36,643 bases of DNA, taken from positions 1 to 36,643 of the forward strand of contig JAOOBT010000008.1 in NCBI GenBank assembly GCA_028404615.1, written 5' to 3'. This document shows, one piece after another, positions 8,276 through 15,700 of this stretch. Positions within the stretch are counted from its first letter, which is position 1. The number at the start of each line of letters is the position of its first letter. Source of the stretch: Candidatus Pelagibacter sp. GTDB lineage: Bacteria > Pseudomonadota > Alphaproteobacteria > Pelagibacterales > Pelagibacteraceae. A model generated the notes under the pieces. The model did not search any database, was not told the origin of the DNA, and saw only the letters and a program-made list of their open reading frames with translations. Made by a program: the position numbers and the translations under genes.

Positions 8276-9023
8276 AGCTGTGGGGTTAATACCAACAAGA
8301 TTTAATTCTAGAAGACTACCGGGCAAATCTTTAAAAATGATTGGAAATCTTCCAATGATAATTCACACTTATAGAAGATCTAAAATGGCAAAAAATTTAA
8401 ATGATGTTTTTATTTGCTGCGATACAAAAGAGGTTCTCCAAGTAGCTAAAAAATATAACGCAAAAGCAATACTTACCTCAAATAAGCATAAACAAGGTGG
8501 AGATCGAATTTTTGAAGCCTTTAAAAAATTAAAAAAAAAATATGATCAGGTAATTGATATTCAAGGTGACGAACCTTTAATTGATCCTAAAAATATTGAT
8601 CAAGTTGTAAAATATCATAGAAAAAATAAAAAATATGATATCATTTTACCAAACTTACCAATTAAATTTACAACTGACCCACACTTAGTAAGATTAATTT
8701 TTAATAAAAAAAAAGAAGTTTTATATTTAACTAGATCTAATACACCTTATCATTTTGTAAGCAAAACAAATAAAATTTATAAACATCTTTCTGTTATTTC
8801 TTTTAAACCTCTGGCTTTAAAAAACTTTGCAAATTTCACACACAAAAGTAGACTTGAAAATTTGGAAGATATAGAGTTGTTAAGAGCGATCGATATTGGT
8901 CTTAAAATAAAGACATTTTCTTTGAAGGGCGATAGTTTTTCTGTTGACGTTCTAAAAAATTTAATTGATGCAAGAAAAAAAATGAAAAAAGATAAATACT
9001 ATAAAAAATATAAGCAAAAATAA
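8268..9023 (+). CDS. KdsB-like 3-deoxy-sugar cytidylyltransferase
   Basis: This 251-aa nucleotidyltransferase resembles KdsB: it starts with GLIPTRFNSRRLPGKSL, the CTP-binding loop of CMP-KDO synthetases, has DIQGDEPLIDP near 105-115 and ends with VDVLKNLIDARK-like sequence. The family activates KDO or related 3-deoxy-2-keto acids with CTP to give a CMP-sugar. An upstream in-frame ATG at 8232 lies inside the SDR gene and gives a nonconserved extension; the ATG at 8268 fits the family start and overlaps the SDR by 8 bases. Because it is embedded with a cyclase, an SDR and an aminotransferase, it may activate a modified sugar rather than ordinary KDO, or be a second copy beside a housekeeping kdsB elsewhere. 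Confidence 0.84.
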   Translation: MYKAVGLIPTRFNSRRLPGKSLKMIGNLPMIIHTYRRSKMAKNLNDVFICCDTKEVLQVAKKYNAKAILTSNKHKQGGDRIFEAFKKLKKKYDQVIDIQGDEPLIDPKNIDQVVKYHRKNKKYDIILPNLPIKFTTDPHLVRLIFNKKKEVLYLTRSNTPYHFVSKTNKIYKHLSVISFKPLALKNFANFTHKSRLENLEDIELLRAIDIGLKIKTFSLKGDSFSVDVLKNLIDARKKMKKDKYYKKYKQK

Positions 9024-10135
9024 TGCATATTAATTATAATATTGAAAAAAATAATTACAAAGTAACATTTTGTAATAATAAGGAAAGTCCTGACATTTAT
9101 AATGCATTATCAAAACTCTACTGTGATAAAAAACTTCTCCTAATAATTGATAAAAGGTTAAATTCTAAATTTACTAAATTTTTATTTAAAGATTTAAAAA
9201 AATGTGGATTACAAGTTACTTTACTACGAGTAAGTGGTTCAAAAAAAAATAAAAACAAAAAGTTTTTATTTAAAATAATTAATACTTTGATTAAAAAGAA
9301 ATTTTCGAAAAAATCAGTTTTGCTATCTTGTGGCGGAGGTGTTGTAGGTGATGTGTCTGCATTAGCAAGTTCACTATATTTGAGAGGATTAATATATTTT
9401 CATATTCCCACAACGATGACAGCAGTAGTAGACAGTTGTTTGGGAGGGAAAACTGGTATTAATTATAATAATATCATTAATTCATTTGGAAACTATTATC
9501 ATTCAAAAAATGTTTTTATTTCTAAAAATGTTTTAGAATTAATACCAATGAGAGAGTTCTTATCAGGTATACCTGAAATAATAAAATGTGGTCTGATTAA
9601 TGATAAAAAAATTCTTAATTTGCTGAAATTAAATAAAGATAAATTATTGAAAAGAAATTATACCTTTCTTTCAAAATTAATACGCCTAACTCTTTTGACA
9701 AAAATAAATTTTTTTAAAGATGATGTTTACGAAAATTCGAAAAGGTTAAGTCTAAATTTTGGTCATACGTTTGCACACGCTATCGAAATGTCATTTACAG
9801 GCAAAAACACAGACCTACTAAGACACGGTGAAGCAGTTGGAATCGGTATGTTATGTGAGATATATTATTTTGAGGGAAAAGGTAAGACTTTTCATGTTTT
9901 AAAAAATTTATTAAATCAATATGCTCTGCCAACTAATTTACTTTATTTAAAAAAAATAAAAAATAAATCAATTTTTAGAAAAAATATTTTTAAAAATATC
10001 TTTTTAGATAAAAAAAAAATTAATAAATATCCTAGAGTGATAAAAATAACAAAAATAGGCAAATCAAAAATTGTAGAAATTAAAAATTTTAAAAAAATTA
10101 GAGAAACAATAAAAAACGTGGTTTTTGAAAGGTAA
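9023..10135 (+). CDS. 3-dehydroquinate synthase-like sugar cyclase (AroB superfamily)
   Basis: This 370-aa protein has the NAD-binding GGGVVGD at 104-110, IPTT at 128-131, VDSCLGGKTGIN around 136-147, and apparent metal ligands Glu185, His248 and His268. Lys188, Arg241, Asn245 and His252 also match residues of authentic dehydroquinate synthase. One difference is that the usual GKN after GGKTG reads IIN here (151-153). Dehydroquinate synthase closes DAHP into a carbocycle, and relatives cyclise heptulose phosphates. No other shikimate gene is near, and it shares a 1-base overlap with the CMP-sugar synthetase, so it likely serves the island's sugar pathway. It could instead be a plain second aroB; the motifs alone do not decide. 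Confidence 0.8.
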   Translation: MHINYNIEKNNYKVTFCNNKESPDIYNALSKLYCDKKLLLIIDKRLNSKFTKFLFKDLKKCGLQVTLLRVSGSKKNKNKKFLFKIINTLIKKKFSKKSVLLSCGGGVVGDVSALASSLYLRGLIYFHIPTTMTAVVDSCLGGKTGINYNNIINSFGNYYHSKNVFISKNVLELIPMREFLSGIPEIIKCGLINDKKILNLLKLNKDKLLKRNYTFLSKLIRLTLLTKINFFKDDVYENSKRLSLNFGHTFAHAIEMSFTGKNTDLLRHGEAVGIGMLCEIYYFEGKGKTFHVLKNLLNQYALPTNLLYLKKIKNKSIFRKNIFKNIFLDKKKINKYPRVIKITKIGKSKIVEIKNFKKIRETIKNVVFER

Positions 10136-10206
10136 TACTATACAAATATTTTGTGACACGAATTATTAATCGAAATTAATTTTTAAAAAAGATTGTAAAA
10201 AAAATT

Positions 10207-11079
10207 ATGTCTTTCTCCTCAAATTCTCCAAGAGTTAGCATTATAATGAATTGTTTTAATGGAGAAAAATTTCTTCACCAATCGCTTGATAGCATAATTC
10301 AACAGACTTATAAAAATTGGGAATTAATTTTTTGGGATGTTAGCACTTCTGATAAAAGCAAAAAGATCTTAGAGGAATATAAAGAAAAAAGATTTAAATA
10401 TTTTAATATAGGGGTAAAAAAGAACCTTTATAACTCAAGAAATGAAGCAATAGAAGTATCAAATGGAGAATTAATCGCATTTTTAGATTGTGATGATTGG
10501 TGGCATAAAGAAAAATTAGAAAAACAAATAAAACTATTTGAGGATGAGTCAGTTGCCATGGTGTACTCAGGATATTTTGAATATCATCAGCACAAAAACA
10601 AATTTAAAAAAATTTCTACAAGTAAAATTTTTTCTGGCTATATTCAAAGTAAAATAATACATGATTATCATATTGGAATTTTGACAACACTGATAAGAAA
10701 AAAAGTATTTCATGAAATCAGAGGATATAATAATTTTTTTCATATTTGTGGAGATTTTGAGTTTAACATTAGGATGAGCGAAAATAATAAAATTATTGGT
10801 TTAAAAGAGTTTCTTGCATATTATAGAATTCATAAGGAAAACATTTCAAGGGATATTGATAAAGAAATAATCGAATTAGAATATTGTTACGAAATTTTTA
10901 AAAAAAAAGGACTTAAAAATTTAAAAAAATTTGAAAATTTTTTAAACTATAGAAAATTTAAAAATTCCCTAAAAAAAAATAATAGAAAAATAGCATTGGA
11001 GATGTTTTTGAAATTGGATTTTGGATTTTTGAAATTTAAAGCATTAATTTTGTTTTGTTTAGGTAGTTTAATAAGATGA
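10207..11079 (+). CDS. Family 2 glycosyltransferase
   Basis: This 290-aa GT-A protein has SIIMNCFNGEKFL at the N-terminus, QTYKNWELIFWD near 38-50 and a DxD-type metal site in FLDCDDWWHKEKL near 96-108, followed by an acceptor region with ICGDFEFNIRMSE. Members transfer a sugar from a nucleotide donor to a lipid-linked or glycan acceptor at the cytoplasmic face of the inner membrane. The C-terminus is Lys/Phe-rich with a short hydrophobic tail that may touch the membrane. It follows a 71-base gap, the largest in the island, so a separate promoter is possible, and it overlaps the next gene by 4 bases. Donor and acceptor are unknown. Confidence 0.86.
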   Translation: MSFSSNSPRVSIIMNCFNGEKFLHQSLDSIIQQTYKNWELIFWDVSTSDKSKKILEEYKEKRFKYFNIGVKKNLYNSRNEAIEVSNGELIAFLDCDDWWHKEKLEKQIKLFEDESVAMVYSGYFEYHQHKNKFKKISTSKIFSGYIQSKIIHDYHIGILTTLIRKKVFHEIRGYNNFFHICGDFEFNIRMSENNKIIGLKEFLAYYRIHKENISRDIDKEIIELEYCYEIFKKKGLKNLKKFENFLNYRKFKNSLKKNNRKIALEMFLKLDFGFLKFKALILFCLGSLIR

Positions 11080-11495
11080 AAGTTGGAAAAAAATTTTTAG
11101 TTATGGGTTTACCTGGTTCAGGCAAAACTACTTTGGCAAAAATTTTAGCAAAGGAATTAAAAGCTGTTTGGCTTAATGCAGACGAAATAAGAAAAAAAAA
11201 TAATGATTGGGACTTTTCAGATGAGGGAAGAAATAGACAAGCAAAAAGAATGTTCAAACTTTCCCAAGAATTCAATCACCAAGGTAAAGATGTTATTGCA
11301 GATTTTATTTGTCCGACTTCTAAAACAAGAAATGAATTTAAACCGGATAAAATAATTTGGATGGACACAATAAGTAAAGGAAGATTTGATGATACAAATA
11401 AAATTTTTGAGAAACCTAAAAAATATGATTTCAGAGTAACTGTAAAAGATGCGATTAACGAAAGTAAAAAAATAATTGCTGTTATCAAATATTGA
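11076..11495 (+). CDS. Short APS-kinase-like P-loop kinase
   Basis: This 139-aa protein has a Walker A motif GLPGSGKT at 11-18, then WLNADEIRKK and a FSDEGRNRQAKR stretch corresponding to the CysC pattern of Asp-Arg residues that hold adenylylsulfate. ADFICPTSKTRNEF corresponds to the CysC segment AFISP-x-R-x-x-R. Near the end GRFDDTNKIFEKP is shared with CysC-like kinases in sugar clusters. It is shorter than a usual CysC of about 170-200 aa. CysC makes PAPS, the donor for sulfotransferases, and a sulfotransferase gene starts one base after its stop, so PAPS supply is a coherent role. A kinase acting on another small substrate remains possible. Confidence 0.75.
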   Translation: MKVGKKFLVMGLPGSGKTTLAKILAKELKAVWLNADEIRKKNNDWDFSDEGRNRQAKRMFKLSQEFNHQGKDVIADFICPTSKTRNEFKPDKIIWMDTISKGRFDDTNKIFEKPKKYDFRVTVKDAINESKKIIAVIKY

Positions 11496-11496
11496 A

Positions 11497-12369
11497 ATGA
11501 CTTTAATAATCCATATCTTAAAACAATTCAAAGTATTTTTTAAATTTCCAATACAATTTTTAAAAATTTTATTTAGTGACATTAAAAAAGATTTTTTCGT
11601 AAAGCATAAAAAAAAATATAACAAGGTTCTGATTATAGGAGTCCAAAAATCTGGAACCACATTAATTGAGTGGATTTTGTCAGAGATGGGATATGTAAAT
11701 CAAGTTACTTCCCCCTTAAGAATTTTCTATGATAAAAAATTAAATTATGTTCATGATCTATCTTATAAAATGTTATCTTATTTGCCTGAAAAAAAATTTA
11801 CTTTCTTAAAAAGACACTCAGAGGCTACAACAAAGAATTTAGAAATTTTAAAAAATACGAACTTCAAAATAATTTTAAGCATAAGAGATTTAAAACAAGT
11901 TATGATAAGCAGATATCTACATATAATCTCAGATAAAAATTTTCCACAGTACCAAAAGTTTAAGAATTTAGGACATATAGAGGGATTTAGACTTTCATTA
12001 ACTCAAAACCATATCGAAGGAGAAGTGCCAATTCTAATTTTTAAAAAATGGTTAAGTAACTGGCAGTCAGTAATCGAAAACAACAAATTTAGCTGTTTAA
12101 TTCTTAATTATAATGATTTTAAAAATAATGAAAAAAACTATATTGAAAAAATAATAAAATATTTGGAAATCGATGACTGCGACGCTGAGACTATTTTAAA
12201 AAAACATTTAAAAAAAATCCAAATAATGAAAAATAAAAAGCTTGAAGATAATCTCAAAAAAAATTTACATTCGCAGACGTATAATTCTCTTTTTGATGAT
12301 GTTAAAGTTAAATTAAATAAAGAAATTTCTGACAAAGAACTTGAAAGTTTGATAAAAGAATACGAATAA
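11497..12369 (+). CDS. Sulfotransferase-domain protein
   Basis: This 290-aa protein has the PAPS 5'-phosphosulfate loop IIGVQKSGTT around 46-55 and the 3'-phosphate-binding motif IRDLKQVMISRY around 129-140, both hallmarks of the sulfotransferase fold. These enzymes move sulfate from PAPS to a hydroxyl or amine, here probably on the surface glycan. The ATG at 11497 lies one base after the kinase stop and is preferred over an in-frame TTG at 11476 that would overlap the kinase. The C-terminal 60 residues are lysine-rich and look helical. The stop codon lies two bases before tRNA-Val, making this the last island gene. Substrate specificity cannot be read from the sequence. Confidence 0.82.
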   Translation: MTLIIHILKQFKVFFKFPIQFLKILFSDIKKDFFVKHKKKYNKVLIIGVQKSGTTLIEWILSEMGYVNQVTSPLRIFYDKKLNYVHDLSYKMLSYLPEKKFTFLKRHSEATTKNLEILKNTNFKIILSIRDLKQVMISRYLHIISDKNFPQYQKFKNLGHIEGFRLSLTQNHIEGEVPILIFKKWLSNWQSVIENNKFSCLILNYNDFKNNEKNYIEKIIKYLEIDDCDAETILKKHLKKIQIMKNKKLEDNLKKNLHSQTYNSLFDDVKVKLNKEISDKELESLIKEYE

Positions 12370-12371
12370 TT

Positions 12372-12446
12372 GGGCGTATAGTTCAGTGGTAGAACGCTTC
12401 GTTGACATCGAAGAGGTCATAAGTTCAATTCTTATTACGCCCACCA
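12372..12446 (+). tRNA. tRNA-Val(GAC)
   Basis: The cloverleaf folds completely. The acceptor stem GGGCGTA pairs with TACGCCC, the D-stem is GTTC/GAAC, the anticodon stem CTTCG/CGAAG closes the loop TTGACAT with anticodon GAC at 12404-12406, and the T-stem is ATAAG/CTTAT. The discriminator A and an encoded CCA end at 12446. The gene begins two bases after the sulfotransferase stop, so it has no room for its own upstream promoter outside that gene. Confidence 0.96.
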
Positions 12447-12479
12447 CTCGAATATAGTAATTTCAACATTAATCTCATC

Positions 12480-12508
12480 TTTACTTTATATTACTTAAAT
12501 ACTATAAA
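12480..12508 (+). promoter_or_regulatory. Probable sigma-70 promoter of the 5S rRNA gene
   Basis: TTTACT at 12480-12485 and TATAAA at 12503-12508 are separated by exactly 17 bases, and a start 5-7 bases downstream falls on or next to the mature 5' end of 5S rRNA. Such a promoter would let 5S be transcribed independently of the distant 16S-23S genes. The consensus match is good for a -10 box, but in such A+T-rich DNA chance matches are common. Confidence 0.5.
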
Positions 12509-12512
12509 GTCG

Positions 12513-12631
12513 TGCCTGGTAATTATTGCGAAGGGGCCACACCCGATCCCATTCCGAACTCGGAAGTTAAGTCCTTCAGCGCCGATGGTACTTTGTCTTA
12601 AGATATGGGAGAGTAGGACGTTGCCAGGCTT
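12513..12631 (+). rRNA. rrf: 5S ribosomal RNA
   Basis: The sequence begins TGCCTGGT and ends TTGCCAGGCTT, whose ends pair to form helix I. It contains the highly conserved CCGAACTCGGAAGTTAAG loop region (12556-12573) and GCGCCGATGGTA, and its length of about 119 bases is standard. End positions are placed by analogy with E. coli 5S and may shift by one to three bases. No 16S or 23S sequence is next to it: a surface-sugar gene and a tRNA-Val lie upstream, and rpmJ starts 8 bases after the predicted 3' end with no terminator between. Confidence 0.95.
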
Positions 12632-12638
12632 ATAAATT

Positions 12639-12764
12639 ATGAAGATAGCAAGCTCGTTAAAATCATTGAAAAAAAGAGATCTAAACTCAAAGTTAGTAAA
12701 ACGTAGAGGAAAACTTTACGTTATTAATAAAAAAAATCCAAAATTTAAAGCTCGACAGGGTTAA
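12639..12764 (+). CDS. rpmJ: 50S ribosomal protein L36
   Basis: This 41-aa protein reads [14 protein letters not shown] at the start and NPKFKARQG at the end, the standard frame of alphaproteobacterial L36. It lacks the Cys/His residues of the zinc-binding form, so it is the zinc-free type. The only ribosome-binding-like bases (AGG, 12626-12628) lie inside the last helix of the adjacent 5S rRNA. The next gene starts one base after its stop. The placement suggests that 5S and rpmJ share a primary transcript. Confidence 0.95.
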   Translation: MKIASSLKSLKKRDLNSKLVKRRGKLYVINKKNPKFKARQG

Positions 12765-12765
12765 A

Positions 12766-12876
12766 ATGAGCGAAAACGATTTTAAAAAGACTTATAACGG
12801 TTTTACAAAGTTTGTCCTTTGGGGAACTCTTGCAGTAATTGCAATACTAGTAATATTAGCTATTACTTTACTTTAA
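12766..12876 (+). CDS. Small aa3-type cytochrome c oxidase subunit IV-like protein
   Basis: This 36-aa peptide has a polar head with the pattern KTYNGFTKFVLWGT and one membrane helix at about residues 18-36. That is the layout of the bacterial aa3-type oxidase subunit IV family (COX4_pro_2), in which a conserved YxGF-x(4)-WGT motif precedes the helix. The family is commonly found just upstream of pntA in alphaproteobacteria, as here (15 bases before pntAA). It is probably an inner-membrane accessory subunit of a haem-copper oxidase. It is short, so the assignment rests on motif, length and neighbours together. Confidence 0.75.
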   Translation: MSENDFKKTYNGFTKFVLWGTLAVIAILVILAITLL

Positions 12877-12891
12877 AATCAAAATAAAAAA

Positions 12892-13986
12892 ATGATAGTA
12901 GGTTCGATAAAAGAGGATTTAGCATTAGAGAAAAGAGTTTCTTTAACTCCTGAAACATCAAAAAATTTAATTGGTTTAGGATTAAAAGTATGTATTGAAC
13001 AAAATTATGCAAGTCATTTAGGAATTGATGATAATATTTTTAAAGAATTAGGAGTAGAGATTAAGGCTTCCTCCAAAGAAGTTTTAAATTCAAGTAATTT
13101 AATAATTAAAGTTAATTGTCCGTCAGAAAATGAGATAAATGATTTAAAAGAAAATACAATAATAGTAGGAATGTTAAATCCTTCAAAAAACATGAGTCAA
13201 ATAAGCAAAATAATTAAAAAAAAAATTCAAGTTTTTTCACTAGAGTTATTACCTCGTATCACAAGAGCTCAGTCAATGGATGTATTATCCTCACAATCAA
13301 ATTTAGCTGGTTACAGAGCAGTAGTAGATTGTGTTGCTGAATTTGAAAAAGCTGTACCAATGATGATGACAGCTGCTGGTACAGTGCCAGCAGCAAAGGT
13401 TCTAGTTATTGGAGCTGGAGTTGCAGGCTTACAGGCTATCGCCACTGCAAAAAGATTAGGAGCAATCGTTTCAGCAACAGATGTTAGGGCGGCTTCAAAA
13501 GAACAAGTAGAAAGTTTAGGAGGAAAATTTTTAACTGTTGAACAAAATGAAGACATGGAAACAGCTGGTGGATATGCAAAAGAAGTCTCAGCAGATTACA
13601 AAAAAAAGCAAGCCGAGATGATGAAAGAAGCATTAAAAAAAAATGATATAGTTATTTGTACTGCGTTAATACCTGGAAAACCTGCACCGAGAATTTTAAC
13701 TGAAGAACTAGTTAAATTAATGAAACCTGGATCCATCGTTTACGATTTAGCAGCAGAGCAAGGAGGAAATTCGGCATTTTCTGAAGCAGGTAAAATCAAT
13801 ACAGTCAATGGTATCAAAGTAATAGGTGTTAAAAGTTTGATGAATAGTTTACCTCTCACTGCTTCAAGTTTATATGCTAAAAACTTATTTAGCTTTATAC
13901 GAAACTTATATAGTAAAGAGAAAAAAAATTTTAACATAAACTTAGATGACGAAATAATTGCAAAATCTTTAATGAAAGAAATTTAA
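12892..13986 (+). CDS. pntAA: NAD(P) transhydrogenase subunit alpha part 1
   Basis: This 364-aa protein is domain I of proton-translocating transhydrogenase, the NAD(H)-binding part. It resembles alanine dehydrogenase: RRV-type N-terminus (EKRVSLTPET), the RAQSMDVLSSQ loop near 123-133, the Rossmann motif VIGAGVAGLQAIATAKRLGA near 171-190 (dinucleotide-binding GxGxxG) and the mobile loop with YAKE near 227. The complex uses the proton-motive force to reduce NADP with NADH, supplying NADPH. The alpha subunit is split into two genes as in other alphaproteobacteria, and pntAB follows after 2 bases. No strong ribosome-binding site is visible. Confidence 0.95.
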   Translation: MIVGSIKEDLALEKRVSLTPETSKNLIGLGLKVCIEQNYASHLGIDDNIFKELGVEIKASSKEVLNSSNLIIKVNCPSENEINDLKENTIIVGMLNPSKNMSQISKIIKKKIQVFSLELLPRITRAQSMDVLSSQSNLAGYRAVVDCVAEFEKAVPMMMTAAGTVPAAKVLVIGAGVAGLQAIATAKRLGAIVSATDVRAASKEQVESLGGKFLTVEQNEDMETAGGYAKEVSADYKKKQAEMMKEALKKNDIVICTALIPGKPAPRILTEELVKLMKPGSIVYDLAAEQGGNSAFSEAGKINTVNGIKVIGVKSLMNSLPLTASSLYAKNLFSFIRNLYSKEKKNFNINLDDEIIAKSLMKEI

Positions 13987-13988
13987 TT

Positions 13989-14300
13989 ATGGAAATAGAT
14001 CCGTTTATATTTAGATTAAGTATATTTGTTTTATCAATTTTTATAGGATATTATGTAGTATGGAGTGTTACACCTTCTCTCCATACACCTTTAATGTCCG
14101 TTACAAATGCCATTTCATCGGTCATTATAGTTGGGGCTATAATAGCAGCGTTAGCTGGTTCTAATGCAAATAATTTCGATATATCAAGTGTTTTTGGTTT
14201 CTTCGCTATCACTTTAGCTGCGATAAATATTTTTGGTGGTTTTTTAGTGACACAAAGAATGCTCCAAATGTATAAAAAAAAGAAAGATAAAAAGAAATGA
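13989..14300 (+). CDS. pntAB: NAD(P) transhydrogenase subunit alpha part 2
   Basis: This 103-aa membrane protein corresponds to the C-terminal membrane part of a fused PntA. Hydrophobic helices lie at about residues 8-26, 40-60 and 70-90. The segment VTNAISSVIIVGA near 38-50 is the family hallmark, and the C-terminus is a run of lysines on the cytoplasmic side. With PntB it forms the proton channel. It overlaps pntB by 4 bases, so the two membrane subunits are likely made by coupled translation. Confidence 0.94.
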   Translation: MEIDPFIFRLSIFVLSIFIGYYVVWSVTPSLHTPLMSVTNAISSVIIVGAIIAALAGSNANNFDISSVFGFFAITLAAINIFGGFLVTQRMLQMYKKKKDKKK

Positions 14301-15700
14301 TATCAGCAAATTTGTCAGCTATTTTTTACTTAGTTTCAGGAATATTATTCATTCTTGCGTTAAGAGGACTTTCATCTCCAGATACATCGAGACAAGGAAA
14401 TTATTTTGGAATTGCAGGAATGACTATCGCAATTATTGTTACGTTTTTATCAATTGGAAATTTTTCTTCATCAATAGTTTATGTAATAATTTTTTTGGTA
14501 ATTGGTGGAGCAATTGGAGCTTTTATAGCTTTTAGAATTCCAATGACCGCAATGCCGGAGCTTGTTGCGGGTTTTCACAGCTTAGTCGGTCTGGCGGCTG
14601 TTTTTGTTGCAATCGCAGCTTTTTTAAATCCAGAGGCTTTTAACTTAGGTTTCGTAGGCGATATTAAACTAGCAAGTCTTATAGAAATGTCTATCGGTGC
14701 AGCGGTAGGTGCAATAACTTTTTCTGGTTCTATAATAGCCTTTCTGAAATTAAGAGGAATAATGTCCGGTGCTCCAATTACATTTAGTGGTCAGCACCTT
14801 TTAAATTTAACACTTGGAATAGGAATTTTTGTTTTAATTTTTTATTTATGCAAAAGTCAGTCTGCAAATATTTTTTGGACTGTAATTTTTATTTCCTTCG
14901 TTGTTGGAGTTTTATTAATTATACCTATTGGTGGCGCAGACATGCCTGTGGTAATTTCAATGCTAAATTCTTATTCAGGTTGGGCCGCAGCAGGCATTGG
15001 TTTTACATTAGAAAATACAGCTTTAATCATTACTGGGGCACTCGTAGGATCTTCTGGAGCAATACTTTCATATATTATGTGCAAAGCTATGAATAGATCA
15101 TTTATCAGTGTGATACTTGGTGGATTTGGAGCAGATGGCTCAACACAAGACACAAAAGGCAAAAAAGACCAAAAGCCAGTTAAAAGTGGGAATGCAGAAG
15201 ATGCAGCTTTTCTTATGAAAAATGCTTCTTCAGTAATTATAGTTCCAGGTTATGGAATGGCAGTTGCACAGGCTCAACACGCTTTAAGGGAGATGGTAGA
15301 TAAATTGAAAAAAAATGATATCAAAGTTACCTACGCTATTCATCCGGTTGCCGGTAGAATGCCCGGACATATGAATGTATTGTTAGCAGAGGCTAATGTT
15401 CCTTATGATGAGGTATTTGAATTAGAAGATATAAATAACGATTTTGCCAATTCTGATGTTGCATTTGTAATTGGTGCTAATGATGTGACAAACCCAATTG
15501 CCAAAACTGACCCTAAAAGTCCGATATTTGGCATGCCGGTGCTCGATGTTGAAAAATGTAAATCTGTTTTATTTGTCAAAAGAAGTTTATCTCCAGGATA
15601 TGCGGGAATAGATAATGAACTTTTTTATAAAGATAATACTTTGATGTTATTTGCTGACGCAAAAAAAATGACTGAGGATATTGTTAAAAATTTGGATTAA
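14297..15700 (+). CDS. pntB: NAD(P) transhydrogenase subunit beta
   Basis: This 467-aa protein has eight or nine membrane helices in the first 280 residues, with GGADMPVVISMLNSYSGWAAAGIGF near 212-236 as the conserved channel region. A soluble NADP(H)-binding domain III follows from about residue 300, with VPGYGMAVAQAQHAL, the HPVAGRMPGHMNVLLAEA loop and FVKRSLSPGYAGIDN, all typical. Together with PntAA and PntAB it forms the energy-linked transhydrogenase of the inner membrane. Its stop codon shares one base with the start of the transaldolase-family gene, suggesting a single operon that links NADPH supply with sugar-phosphate metabolism. Confidence 0.96.
   Translation: MISANLSAIFYLVSGILFILALRGLSSPDTSRQGNYFGIAGMTIAIIVTFLSIGNFSSSIVYVIIFLVIGGAIGAFIAFRIPMTAMPELVAGFHSLVGLAAVFVAIAAFLNPEAFNLGFVGDIKLASLIEMSIGAAVGAITFSGSIIAFLKLRGIMSGAPITFSGQHLLNLTLGIGIFVLIFYLCKSQSANIFWTVIFISFVVGVLLIIPIGGADMPVVISMLNSYSGWAAAGIGFTLENTALIITGALVGSSGAILSYIMCKAMNRSFISVILGGFGADGSTQDTKGKKDQKPVKSGNAEDAAFLMKNASSVIIVPGYGMAVAQAQHALREMVDKLKKNDIKVTYAIHPVAGRMPGHMNVLLAEANVPYDEVFELEDINNDFANSDVAFVIGANDVTNPIAKTDPKSPIFGMPVLDVEKCKSVLFVKRSLSPGYAGIDNELFYKDNTLMLFADAKKMTEDIVKNLD

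Noticed and set aside
10136..10206. Small A/T hairpin (ATTAAT-CGAA-ATTAAT followed by T) after the cyclase gene
   Set aside because: It has only six A-T pairs, too weak to call as a terminator in DNA of this composition.
11217..11660. 147-aa frame on the minus strand
   Set aside because: It is antisense to the kinase and sulfotransferase genes, has biased aromatic/Ile composition typical of reverse reading of A-rich genes, and no motif.
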